A DNA stretch of 64,000 nucleotides, from assembly GCA_030374735.1 (NCBI GenBank), contig JASCIV010000016.1, positions 1 through 64,000 of the forward strand, given 5' to 3'. The notes beneath the pieces are model-generated. The model saw only the letters and a program-made list of their open reading frames with translations, did not search any database and was not told the DNA's origin. This document shows, one piece after another, positions 10,168-20,321 of this stretch. This DNA comes from Gracilaria caudata (Eukaryota > Rhodophyta > Florideophyceae > Gracilariales > Gracilariaceae). Made by a program: the position numbers and the translations under genes. Numbering within the stretch: position 1 is the stretch's first letter; each line of letters starts with the position of its first letter.

Positions 10168-10436
10168 CAGGAGTCCTGTAGAAAGGTTAAACGAACGCGC
10201 TGTTTTCCAAAAGTAGAAAGAAATCCGACTCGCAGACGGTTATTGCGGACAGTCCAGGAGGGTCCAGGGGGGGTTTCAATGTCACACGACCCCTAGCTTC
10301 GTCGTAAGTGGGTCAGTTGTAACGGCACACGGGGGACATTTACTGGGAAGCAAAAGCATCGTGGTGAACAAACAATCTCCACATTCTGCGTACACATGCG
10401 TCGCGATACAGATGAGAACTGATCTTGCTTGTGCTG

Positions 10437-10931
10437 TCACTGAATAACACACTCAGGTTTGCCAGCCCATTCGTCGTACCAGATGCTGAAATAATTACCG
10501 TCTTTAGAAGTTCTCTTCTGAACAGAGGTACGAATCATTTTCACCTTTCCGTCTTTGAACTCTTGAGCGGTGGCGATACGTTCATCCTCAGACATGTAAC
10601 GAAGGATCTCGTGGAAAGATGAGTCCGTACCCTTGGTCTCTCCACTAATAATGAGTGTTTTGTCGTCGATGACGGTTGACTTTCCTTTCAGAAGTTCGTT
10701 CCCATACTCGAACACACCTTTGTTCATTCGAATTGCGAATTCTAAAACCATTTGGTTACCCCCGGGAAATATGTTTGTGATACGATTCGAATAGCGATTG
10801 TCCGATGATATTCCCATCTCGACCTTGGTGGTATAGGAGGAGAGAAACGCTCCAGTTTCAGCATCATACATCTTCTGCTCTCCTTCCCATGTTCCCTCTA
10901 ACTGACGAAATTCATCTGGCAGACAGCTCAT
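10437..10931 (-). CDS. Small calycin-like protein, family copy 3
   Basis: This 164-residue protein is almost identical to the copy at 5916-6410. It begins MSCLPDEFRQLEGTWEGEQ and has only a handful of substitutions, for example AIRMNKG for ASRMNKG. It shares the predicted single beta-barrel character and lacks a signal peptide. The upstream region, including a TATA box 168 bases before the start, is also similar to that of copy 2, so the promoter was duplicated with the gene. Ligand and role are unknown. Confidence 0.8.
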   Translation of the reverse strand: MSCLPDEFRQLEGTWEGEQKMYDAETGAFLSSYTTKVEMGISSDNRYSNRITNIFPGGNQMVLEFAIRMNKGVFEYGNELLKGKSTVIDDKTLIISGETKGTDSSFHEILRYMSEDERIATAQEFKDGKVKMIRTSVQKRTSKDGNYFSIWYDEWAGKPECVIQ

Positions 10932-12590
10932 GTTGTGATGCTTTGCTTCTGTACTTCTTAAAAACCGATAAGCGGAGAAAACTGGTGCAAAGCAACGCAG
11001 TTAGACGGGCGCAACTTTTTGGTACTCGGTGTGCTAATGTTGAAGTGATAGAGTACATTAATACCCCGTTGGGAACTATTGCTCTCTCCTTCACTTCATT
11101 TATATAGCAAGCGAGACTCTTATTCTAATCAGAGTTTTGCTTTGAGTATACATTCCTGTCTCAAAGTTCGGGCCAAGCGAGCCAGTGCGAATGACTTTTC
11201 TTGTGATAAGCAACATTTTATTATGATTGCGGGATGTGGGCCAGGAATTCCCTTCAGTTGACACGAGTTTTGGCTTAAGATTTCTACGTGGAGGTAGGAC
11301 ATTTGCTCAATGTTGCGGTGCTTCAAAAGAACAACATGCATCGATGGTGAACTGTAGTGAGCAATGCGAGATGCACAGCAGCTGAAGCTTTCAACTACGG
11401 TAAGTTTGTACTTAGGGCACTGAGTTTTCTGGTAGCGAACCCCTGTTCACGATACTAAGCCAGTTCCAAAGCTAACTACGTGTACCTTTGTAAGCTTAAC
11501 CGCAAGTCATGATGGCGGGCCAGGCAACTCCGAAACCTATCCTATATCTCATCCCTGACGGATGACAGTAAATCTGATTTACTTTGCGACAGGTTTTCGA
11601 AATTAGTATTGCTCTTCTACCAACTTAATCACATCGCACATTACATCCGTAGTGGAATAGTTTTCTATATATCTCTCTCCTGTACGTGTACTCTGTCTTT
11701 GTCTATTTAGGAACCCCTCAAAACTGCCCTCATGTTCCCTAGTTCTGCCTGTGACGAAGCGTAACCCTCTTAACTCCTGACAAGATCAGACGTGCTTTAA
11801 GGGAGAAAATACTCCATTCCGTTCATCAGGCTACCATCGCATTTGCAACCCACGACTGTAAAGTGATTGGACTTCTGATCTCGTTCAAAGCTTGAGTTAT
11901 GTACTGTAAGCTCTGAAGGAAGAACCGCATTTGCATCTGGCTGGGATGCAACCGAAGCGTTTCGGACTGGAAGTTCGCCAAGTTGGGAAGCATCATGCTT
12001 GGTGTCGTACACAACCGAATGTGTGTCAACCAGCAATGGCTTCGACGCATTTCTTATGTTGTTTCTATCGCCTGTTTCCGGGCCATCACAGGTGTACCGT
12101 CGTACCAGCCCTTTGTTTCTTACGTCCGTTGGCTATCTGAGCGGTGTGTTACTGGTTTGAATGAAAAGGATTAGTTCTACTTTTATACCGTGTTTATTAC
12201 GAGAAGATTTTTGATTTGCAAAAACATTGCTTTGAACCAGTGTTGTATGGTGACAATGTTCGCGATTATACTCTTGCTTTATGGGCGCCGAGAACGGCAT
12301 ACATCATGGTCTAATGGCTGTGCAGTCATCAATCTTGCTGTCTATGAGGTACAGGGTACCTCGCTCAGTCAAGACGAGATATATCATTCATATGGACAGT
12401 ATTCTACACGGATGATTTGGGATTTTCCACAATTTCCTCATGGTACTCCACTCCTAACGGCTTGGACTTACTCCAGAAGCAAGGCATCCACGTAGTCAGT
12501 CGCAAGGCCAAGACGAAGAGCGGCAAAATGATACCAACCCAGTAAATAGGCATCTTAAATATGAGTCGCAAAGACAAACGCAAGAGTCCG
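10932..12590. other. Gene-poor region
   Basis: The first 175 bases are the promoter region of calycin-like copy 3. After that I see no gene: open frames are short, have no ATG in good context or have no protein-like composition. Confidence 0.55.
11099..11106 (-). promoter_or_regulatory. TATA box of calycin-like copy 3
   Basis: TATATAAA on the minus strand, 168 bases before the start at 10931. It is the counterpart of the box at 6573-6580. Confidence 0.6.
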
Positions 12591-13922
12591 CTACAGGTTA
12601 GTCTTCAATTCCCTTCGAGAAACATCAAAATTTAGACTTACAATTGCTCCACCGCCCACCCAGTAACTCGGGTTAGGGCGATGCTTATGAATAATTAGTC
12701 CCCACAGCCCTTGGTGTAGCACACCAAGCGCCAAAGCCGATGTACCGAGCCATGAAAAAACGGCGCGAAATTCGGCCCATGACAGAGAGGTGGAACTCTG
12801 ATCTGAGCTGCACACTGCTAAAAGGGCAAACATCACATAAGATCTGCCCGACACACGCAAAGGGCGCGCGGAAAGATATTTTGTCAGAACAATGCGCTCG
12901 AGAACAATGGCTTGAAGCTCAACTTACATGATACCTGGGACAAAGTACAATTGTCCTTTCCAGCCGTCGTCAAAGTGACTGGCTGAAATGGCACCTGCAA
13001 TTCCATGAGCACTGGCAAACACAAACGCGGCCAGTCCAAGTTGCTTACGTCTATCCAACCAATGTTTCAACCAGCTTGGCACCTCACGAGCAAACTTCTT
13101 GTACAGAATAGTAAACGGACCAGCTAGAAAAGTGATGGCGAACAGAGTGATAGCGGTTTCCGCTGTAGTTGCCATAAACATAGACAGTGGAAACTTATCC
13201 CACGGACGTGAAGGTGTTCCACGGCGACCATGAATAACATATGTAGACAGTACGGAATAAAGAATCCACCACAGCCAAATGATGACGGAAACAATGGCTG
13301 TCGTCTTATAAGCTGGAAAGAAAACATGTGGCAAGGATTCCATCTGTTTCGCCGATTCCTGTAATGGTCCCATATAGTACGGAGAGAAACCGAGAGCGGT
13401 GATGAAATAATGCATACGATGCATAACCGTTTCGTTGCGGTTAGTGGCGAATGGGGCGGTGATATTGGTGGGTAACGGCACCAACTTTTCATTGAGCTCT
13501 GTGAGGAGATTGGCGGAGAGCGTGTTGAATGCTTTGACGACAGACACGGTGGGCGGTAGTAATTTAGACAACACGGTGGCGGAAGAAATTGGTGAAGCAG
13601 AACGAGAAAAAACTGAGAGCGGGGTGTTTGCGACGTCAATCACAATCGCATTCTCACGGAGATGAGGCGTAATATCGGGGATGAGAGTTTCATATACACT
13701 TGACGGTACTGCCAGAATAAGAATATCGGCTTCGGAAACAGCAGCTGTGATAGGAAGCTGTAGAGATCTTCTGCTGGTGTGTGAGAAGGTGTAGTACGGC
13801 GTGTTTGCAGCAGTACGAGATATATGCTGGGCAAGAGAGGCGCCAAAATGGCCGTTCCCGATAACGACTACATGCTCCCTCGGGCGTGTGGAGGTATCAA
13901 TATTGTCGGTGGAAGAGTCCAT
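12591..13922 (-). CDS. STEAP-type metalloreductase, two exons
   Basis: The predicted product is a membrane NADPH-dependent ferric/cupric reductase. The N-terminal part has the Rossmann motif VVVIGNGHFGASLA (from about residue 18) of F420-NADP-oxidoreductase-like domains and the STEAP-like segment VVKAFNTLSAN. The C-terminal part has about six membrane helices, with heme-ligand histidine candidates in ASAHGIAG and GVLHQGLW. SLSWAEFR matches the animal STEAP motif before the last helices. Exon 1 is 13922-12928 and exon 2 is 12843-12591. The 84-bp intron (12927-12844) has GTAAGT and CAG ends and keeps the frame. The ATG at 13922 is the first in frame; the frame further upstream is open but has no ATG. 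Length is about 415 residues. The role is presumably iron or copper uptake at the plasma membrane or an endosome-like compartment. Confidence 0.85.
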
Positions 13923-14821
13923 GGTGGAGAGATGGGTGTGCCGTGGTGGGGGACTGAGCAAATTTGTTCGGCATTAATCGGGCATAAATAGTGAAGCGGA
14001 CTGGAGATTATAACAACGGGCAGCCATCGGTGCGACCAGTCACCGACCAAGACGTTGAAGTTACATCTTGGCGATGTGCATGCAGTAGTGTATACGCGTA
14101 GGAGCAGAGAGTGATAGAATTAACCGGTTGGGGAGAAGACCGCAGTCCAGTCTCGAGCTAATGACATATTGTGTGCTGGGAGGCATCGACGAGGTGCCAA
14201 CAAAGTGTTCTGTGCTACATGATTCATGGATTATGTGGGCCGGAGCATGGGAGATTTAACGACGTCCTTTCAAAGCAGAGCATCATTTGATAGATCTGTA
14301 GATAGATATCGACGGGACCATTATAACACTCTCAGCAGCTTAGCTTTTCCCCCCGATGGAGGCCGCGTGTTTTAACTGAAAGTCACGCCGTTACGCCCTG
14401 TCATACCCTCTCGGAGTATGACACTAATCATACAGTACATATCGCGCCCCACGTGACGTGTCGATGGACGACTTTGCTTTGTGTGCACCGTGGACACCGT
14501 CACCACGTGCTCTACGTTTGCCTACCGAGCCCTCGCGGCATTTTGGTTTCGCGCCAAATGCACAAGCGGAGGCGCGGTGAGCGAAACTGCCCTCTCGCAT
14601 AGGAGGCATTGCCCCAAAAGCTGATGTGAACTCGACTGCGCAGAATGCTCTAGCTCAGCATGCCGTGCTTTGTCCCTCATCGCATCACACCACAACCACC
14701 ACAGTTGTCGTTTTGCTCCCCCACGTTCTGCCCTTCGCGCTCGTTCCTCGTTCCACACTCTCGCACTCAGCGCCCGAGCCCTTTCGCCAGAACATCGTCT
14801 GCTTGCGTCGTGCCGCTGACC
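13923..14821. other. Divergent promoter region (STEAP-like / FEN1)
   Basis: About 900 bases separate the divergently transcribed STEAP-like and FEN1 genes. No gene was recognised, and the frame open upstream of FEN1 is leader sequence. The part close to FEN1 is pyrimidine-rich (14690-14800), as expected for a 5' leader. Confidence 0.6.
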
Positions 14822-16018
14822 ATGGGAATCAAGGGACTCTCCAAGCTAATTGGCGACAATGCACCAAGAGCCGTTAATCCGCAAACTGTCGAATCTCTCT
14901 TCGGAAGGAAGATAGCCATAGACGCATCAATGTGCATCTACCAACTGCTAGTCGCCGTTCGAATGGGCGCTGATAATTTGACCAATAATGATGGACAAGT
15001 CACTTCTCATCTCAATGGTCTTTTCTATCGAACCATTCGGCTTCTTGAACTTGGCGTCAAACCAGTATTCGTCTTCGACGGAAAGCCACCAGAAATGAAA
15101 TCGGGTGAACTCACCAAGAGAGCCGAGGCCAAGAAAGCCGCGGAGGAAGCTGCGAAGAAGGCTCGTGAAGAAGGCGATTTAGAAGCGGCTGAGAAGTTTT
15201 CTCGCCGTATCAACTCACTGACACCCGAAATTATCCAGTCTTGTAAACGACTTGTGCGTGCTATGGGCGTACCAGTCGTGGAGGCGCCTTGTGAAGCAGA
15301 GGCCCAATGCGCTGAGCTTGTCAAAAACGGCGATCTGTATGCCACCGCTTCCGAAGATATGGATTCTCTTACCTTCGGCACGAATCGACTTATTCGTCAT
15401 TTGTGGGGTGGCATTTCCTCTACTGCCACCAAGAAAGGTATCAAGCCTAACGAATTCTCTTTGGAAATTGTCTTGCAAGATTTGGATCTGCCCATGTCTC
15501 AATTCATTGATCTTTGTATTCTCTGCGGTTGTGATTATGTTGACGGTATAAGGGGGGTGGGAGTAGTAAAAGCGCTCAACCTCATTAAGAAGCACCAGGA
15601 CTTACAGAAAATTGTTGACACTCTGAAGAAGGAGAAGTCCTACACCGTTCCAGATCCGTATCCCGTCGACACCCTTCGAAAGATGTTCACCGAGCCAGAC
15701 ATCACACCAGCGAAGGATATTCAGCTAAAGTGGAAAAAGCCAAATGTGGAAGAGATCAAGAAGATCATGGTCGAGGAGAATCAGTTTGATGCCACCAAGA
15801 TCGACAATGGTATCAAGCGACTACAAGCCTCAAAACAAAAAACAAGTCAGGTTCGAGTCGATTCTTTTTTCAAACGCGTCACTGCCCCAAATGAAGCCGA
15901 GAGAGCTGCCAAACGGAAAGCAGCGGCAGAGGCAAACAAAAAGGCAAAGAAGGCAAAGACTGCGAAAGGATCTGCGTCGTCTCGTAAGGGCAGCAGTAAG
16001 AAAGCAAAATCGGCTTAG
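14822..16018 (+). CDS. FEN1: Flap endonuclease 1
   Basis: This 398-residue nuclear nuclease removes 5' flaps during Okazaki-fragment maturation and base-excision repair. The start is the universal MGIKGLSKLI at 14822; an open frame upstream is ignored for that reason. The metal-binding acidic residues are all present: IDASM, FDGKPP, EAEAQC, SEDMDSL and CGCDYVDG. A canonical PCNA-binding box (QVRVDSFF, about residue 342) precedes a lysine-rich tail that serves as nuclear localisation signal. Length and order match the eukaryotic family. The gene is single-exon and ends 102 bases from the convergent PWP2 gene. Confidence 0.98.
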   Translation: MGIKGLSKLIGDNAPRAVNPQTVESLFGRKIAIDASMCIYQLLVAVRMGADNLTNNDGQVTSHLNGLFYRTIRLLELGVKPVFVFDGKPPEMKSGELTKRAEAKKAAEEAAKKAREEGDLEAAEKFSRRINSLTPEIIQSCKRLVRAMGVPVVEAPCEAEAQCAELVKNGDLYATASEDMDSLTFGTNRLIRHLWGGISSTATKKGIKPNEFSLEIVLQDLDLPMSQFIDLCILCGCDYVDGIRGVGVVKALNLIKKHQDLQKIVDTLKKEKSYTVPDPYPVDTLRKMFTEPDITPAKDIQLKWKKPNVEEIKKIMVEENQFDATKIDNGIKRLQASKQKTSQVRVDSFFKRVTAPNEAERAAKRKAAAEANKKAKKAKTAKGSASSRKGSSKKAKSA

Positions 16019-16120
16019 TAGTGGGTACCCATAGAATCGGTATCATATAGACTTGCTTTACAACTTCATTGGGATGCGCTCAGTAATGTAATGGTGAGAT
16101 GTGCAAAACACTCAACACAC

Positions 16121-18880
16121 TCATGACTGGGCCGTCTGTCGGCTCAGTGTGAGGAGGTACTCCAGCATATGTTCGTTCTTATCGCACACAGGGACCAGTC
16201 GTCGCGAGTGGGCTCGACATGCGCGATTCAACGACCGCAATGCCGTATTAACGGTTGACGGGTCCGGAACGCTCCGATGTACGCTTCCCCCATGCGCAAG
16301 AATCAACTCTTTCGCCCAGCGCAAGTTAAACTCGAGGTGAGGAGTGTTATCTAAACGCCATGCGAACAAATGAACGAGGCGGTTGAAGTACAAAACTGGG
16401 ACGGCCCTGGCAACCTCGTCAATCAAGGCCACCGGTACCCTTTCGACGACAAAGTTCAATACGGCTCTCTCGTTCAATCTCAAAGCCAGTGAGAGACCTG
16501 TCACGTAATCACCTTCTTCAGCGGCCTTTTTTGCTGCCTCAGGGGTTATATCTATTTCCAAGTTCGTAGGGTCAAACAAGAGCTCATCTGCTTCTTCGCC
16601 TTCATCTTCTCCGTAAACCAAAACACCTTCAGGAGTTACCGCAGCCCATAAACGACCCGTGGCGCACGTCCTGACGCAGATCACTTCCGCCTTTAAGAGC
16701 TTCTTTCGACGCAGTTTTTGCTCGGACACAGCCCCTGGAAGCGACCTTCCGTTAGCAATCCGTGCCTCTTCATAATCCTCAGCCTGTTCGTCATCGTCTT
16801 CCATAGTATTCATCACATGGCCACTGATTGTAAGATTCTTTGAATTCAACTTATGTTTTAGACCGTCAAAGTCTTGATTATGTGTCGCCGCAATTTTGTT
16901 GACTAGCGTCGGCCTGCTCCCTTCAGCAACATGGTAGACACAGACGTTCTTCGCGGCGGCTCCAGCGAACAAGAATCTACCATCTGCCGAGTAGCTCAAA
17001 GTTTGAAACCGTCCCTTCTGAGGTGCTGCAGTCCGCGAACCACGAAGCCGACCAGGAGCAGAGTCTCGGGCTCCGTCTATAGTGCCCGTGATAGAGGCTC
17101 TCTCCGGATCCCACAGCACGATTTCCCCTGAAGTGGTACAGGCGGCAAGCTCCTTACCGTCAGGGCGGAAGGTAACATCCATGACTTCTTTGCTATGCTC
17201 CAAGACTTCACATGTTCCCTTCCGCTCGTACATATCCCAAAGTCGCACGGTGCGATCCCATGATGAACTGGCGAGCGTGCCTCTTGCTGGACGAAATGAA
17301 ACCCCGCTAACAGGACCTCTGTGACCATTCAGGATCTCTAGTACTTGACCGGTACGCAATGACCATACCAGGACTTCAAATGTGTCTACACAGCCCGCTG
17401 CAACAAGTTCACCCGCCGCATCCGCTGCGACGCATCCGAATTGCCGTCTTGGTGGCGGACCCACCATGACGCGGAAATTGCGATATCGTCGAATATCAAA
17501 CGCTCGGACAGTGCCATCTAGAGAAGACGAGATAATTACGTCGTTGGCAGCAAAAGCAAGAGATGTAACTGACGCCGAATGATCAGAGAAAGTTGCCGCG
17601 CAGAATCCAGTTGCCACTCCCCATAGCTTGACCCGTCCATCTTTCGAACCTGTTGCAACCGCGCGCCCGTCGGGACTGAACGCAACTGCTGTGGCCATGA
17701 GAACGTGCGCTTGTTGTTTGAGAATATGTGTTTCTGCCTGCCAGTCCCAAATAAGAATCTGACCTGTCGAAGATGCTAGCGCGACCCAGTCTCCGCTGGA
17801 ATTGAAAGCGACGCGATTTATAGATCCACTCGAAACCGAAAGCGTATGAAGGAGCACGAGGTCTGTGAACGGAATATGTTTTCCATCTTCTTTGAGTAGT
17901 TCTTCGTCTTCATCAGATTCTTCATCAACATGCACTTGCTTCTCTTTCCGACGCCTTTGATTGCCAAGGACAAAGAGACCATCGTCAAACTCCTGGGACT
18001 CACTCGTCATGTGTTCCGGTAGTTCAAAAATGGCAAACACTCCATTGCACATACCAACGACCAATTTTCCTTCTCGAACGGATGCACTTGTCGCCGTTCG
18101 TGCCGAAGCTCGCTTAACAAAATGCCGGCTCGCGAGTTTTGCTGATAATGGCACCGCGAAGAATTGGCGCTTCGGGTTCCGTGTTTCATTGGCGAATGGA
18201 TACTTAATTGAGTCATAGTCAGGGAGCTCGTCGTTATATCGTAGTCGCCAACAAAAGAGTGCCCCGTCCTTTGACACAGTTATCAATCCATTCCGGCCGA
18301 CAAAGCGTATGACTCTGACGATACTTCGATGGCCATGCAAGACGAGTGGTTTAATCCGAACTCCTGGTCGTCTTTCAGAAAGTGTAAACACGGTCACATA
18401 ACTATCCGATGCAACTGCTAGTCGGCGTGAATCATGACTCCATTCGACCGAAGACGAGGTTACTGCAAACTGTGCTGTACGCCTCCATGAACCAAAGGTT
18501 GGAATCCGGCCAGTGGGAAGCTGCCAAACCTCAACACGGTCACCAGCAAAGGCAGCGAATTTGCCGCACGGTGATATGGCAGAGGTATGGACTTGGAAGT
18601 TGTGCGATATTCGTGCAATCACTCTGCCAGAAGGAAGGAGATGAAGCGCAGCGCGAGAAGCATTGTCGGTGGTGAGAATTAAATTGTTTGTATGACTTAT
18701 TGAAGAAATAGAACGGGTGGCCTCGAATGCGAGAGTGCGGGTTCGGCCGTGATGTGGATCTGTATGCTGGATACGGCCATTTGCGGTGTGAAGCAATGTG
18801 TTAGAGGAGGTGAAGGTAAGCTGAACTTGTTGTGGGTTGGTGGGGAGTACGTGACGAAGCTTTGGTTGGGCAATGCCCAT
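16121..18880 (-). CDS. PWP2: Periodic tryptophan protein 2 (UTP1), U3 snoRNP component
   Basis: This 919-residue WD40 protein belongs to the UTP-B subcomplex of the small-subunit processome, which cleaves pre-rRNA in the nucleolus. The sequence shows many WD repeats across about residues 1-680 (for example VWSLRTGQ, GPVSGVSF, DRTVRLWDMY). An acidic insert follows (MEDDDEQAEDYEEA), and a C-terminal Utp12-type helical domain from about residue 770 (NLEIDITPEAA). PWP2 proteins have this order and a similar length of roughly 900 residues. The start MGIAQPKLRHVL fits the family's short N terminus. It is single-exon and convergent with FEN1. Confidence 0.95.
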   Translation of the reverse strand: MGIAQPKLRHVLPTNPQQVQLTFTSSNTLLHTANGRIQHTDPHHGRTRTLAFEATRSISSISHTNNLILTTDNASRAALHLLPSGRVIARISHNFQVHTSAISPCGKFAAFAGDRVEVWQLPTGRIPTFGSWRRTAQFAVTSSSVEWSHDSRRLAVASDSYVTVFTLSERRPGVRIKPLVLHGHRSIVRVIRFVGRNGLITVSKDGALFCWRLRYNDELPDYDSIKYPFANETRNPKRQFFAVPLSAKLASRHFVKRASARTATSASVREGKLVVGMCNGVFAIFELPEHMTSESQEFDDGLFVLGNQRRRKEKQVHVDEESDEDEELLKEDGKHIPFTDLVLLHTLSVSSGSINRVAFNSSGDWVALASSTGQILIWDWQAETHILKQQAHVLMATAVAFSPDGRAVATGSKDGRVKLWGVATGFCAATFSDHSASVTSLAFAANDVIISSSLDGTVRAFDIRRYRNFRVMVGPPPRRQFGCVAADAAGELVAAGCVDTFEVLVWSLRTGQVLEILNGHRGPVSGVSFRPARGTLASSSWDRTVRLWDMYERKGTCEVLEHSKEVMDVTFRPDGKELAACTTSGEIVLWDPERASITGTIDGARDSAPGRLRGSRTAAPQKGRFQTLSYSADGRFLFAGAAAKNVCVYHVAEGSRPTLVNKIAATHNQDFDGLKHKLNSKNLTISGHVMNTMEDDDEQAEDYEEARIANGRSLPGAVSEQKLRRKKLLKAEVICVRTCATGRLWAAVTPEGVLVYGEDEGEEADELLFDPTNLEIDITPEAAKKAAEEGDYVTGLSLALRLNERAVLNFVVERVPVALIDEVARAVPVLYFNRLVHLFAWRLDNTPHLEFNLRWAKELILAHGGSVHRSVPDPSTVNTALRSLNRACRAHSRRLVPVCDKNEHMLEYLLTLSRQTAQS

Positions 18881-20321
18881 AGTGCAATTAGTGTTAGGTC
18901 CCGAGCACAGTCTGTTTTAATGGATTGAGAGCTGGTGTGCAGTGCTTTGGCGGGAACTGATGTTGGTGAACAGGGAGATTAAGCGAACGGGCTCCTCGGC
19001 AGGTTGCATGTCTGCATGGAAAGTTCAACTTCCTTGCCGTAGCTCTGGTAGATATTGCTCGACTGTTCGTTGGTGGTCCATTGCGACGGCCGACCATGCA
19101 TCATGCGGATCAAAAACTGTAACGCGCTTTCAGCCGACAGTAATCGAATGGGGCTCAGTGCGACCCCCCAACCTGCTGCCTACTGCAGCCGGCTCTGGCA
19201 CACAGAGCAAAATGAATCGATCACACGAAAGTGGATCAATCCGGGATCAGTAGATCGAATTCGATAAACAGATCTGAGGTACCCTTATTATGCCAGAGTT
19301 CATCCTTGGCCAGGTCCGCAGAAACGGAAACCTGACCAACCTCGGAAATTTTCTCTGTGGCAATGCCGCAAGCGCTATTGCTCAGTGAAGAAGTTTAAGC
19401 ATCGGTTCTACAGAGCACCAACTTCACGATTTTGGATCGTGCGTCTCGTTTAAGATAAAATTGAATTATGCCTATCTAGTAGACAGTGTCTACCTGGCCC
19501 AAAGCATCTGTTCAAAGCGGACCTTGTCTACAATCCATAGGGATGGTCGTTCAGAACTGCGATATGTGCTACAAAACCAGTATTTCTGCCATAAGAACGC
19601 TTCAGTATGTACGAAATGCTTTTCAGTTTAAGTGCATGTTAGTGCGGCCATTGTCAGTTAGTCGGACGGCATGTCTACGCAAACCGCTGCGCACTACGTA
19701 GCCTATTAGCACCAATCACCCAAGATACTTGCTACGCAACAAGGTGGGCTACGTAGCGCGTTCTATCTGTCTTGTGCTACTGGTTTCCGTTGAGCAAGAC
19801 TAGACTGTCCACGAGAGATATGCTTCACGGAGTTGTTATTGCGTTTGCATTTTTTAGTTACCATGTTACACAGTCACATTATTGAGAAATGTTGTTTTGA
19901 GCACATCGGGCTGTGAGTCTCGGGGAGTCAGCGCTCTTGCACGATCGTCAAGATGTTGTGGTTGAAAGAAACCATTCTTCGTCCCCGTACGATACGCTCA
20001 ACAATTGTTTCACCGCCGTTGCGAGTAGGAAGTCCTTTCGCGTTGGGGCCCAAGAAGCTTTTTAATATGCGTGGTCTGCGAGCTGACCGTTTTGGCTGTT
20101 AGAGCGAGGTCGAATCTTCTGCGTTGAGGCCGCTGTGGATTCCTCTTCATGCACCTAAATGCCGATGAGAAAACACAAACACACTCTGTGTGCATATGGG
20201 AATCGGGCCATAGGCGGCCTTGCGCATTTAAGTGTTGAAACGCTTGTTTCAAGCTGCGGAAGGCGATTGCAGACTGGACTCCCAGTTGAGCAGTGGTATC
20301 AAAACAATGTGGGTAAAACGG
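18881..20321. other. Intergenic region without a recognised gene
   Basis: Upstream of PWP2 on one side and downstream of the SUMO protease on the other. No gene seen. An inverted repeat pairs CTACGTAGCC (about 19693) with GGCTACGTAG (about 19748). Confidence 0.55.

Larger units (their letters stand above)
8568..10436. other. Long gene-poor region with palindromes
   Basis: No recognisable gene. The start holds the promoter of the secreted protein. A near-copy of the TACCTTCGTA motif (one extra G) followed by AGCGAACG lies at about 8912. A perfect palindrome is at 9191-9212, and a small relic of the calycin-like family at 10113-10167. An ATG-started frame at 9585-10001 has no family resemblance and is probably chance. 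Confidence 0.55.

Noticed and set aside
14660..14821. N-terminal extension of FEN1 by 54 residues
   Set aside because: All FEN1 proteins begin MGIKGL; the upstream frame is pyrimidine-rich leader.
7502..19875. Shared TTACCATGTTACAC at about 7500 and 19858 as a repeat family
   Set aside because: Some 14-base matches are expected by chance within 64 kb, and flanks do not match.
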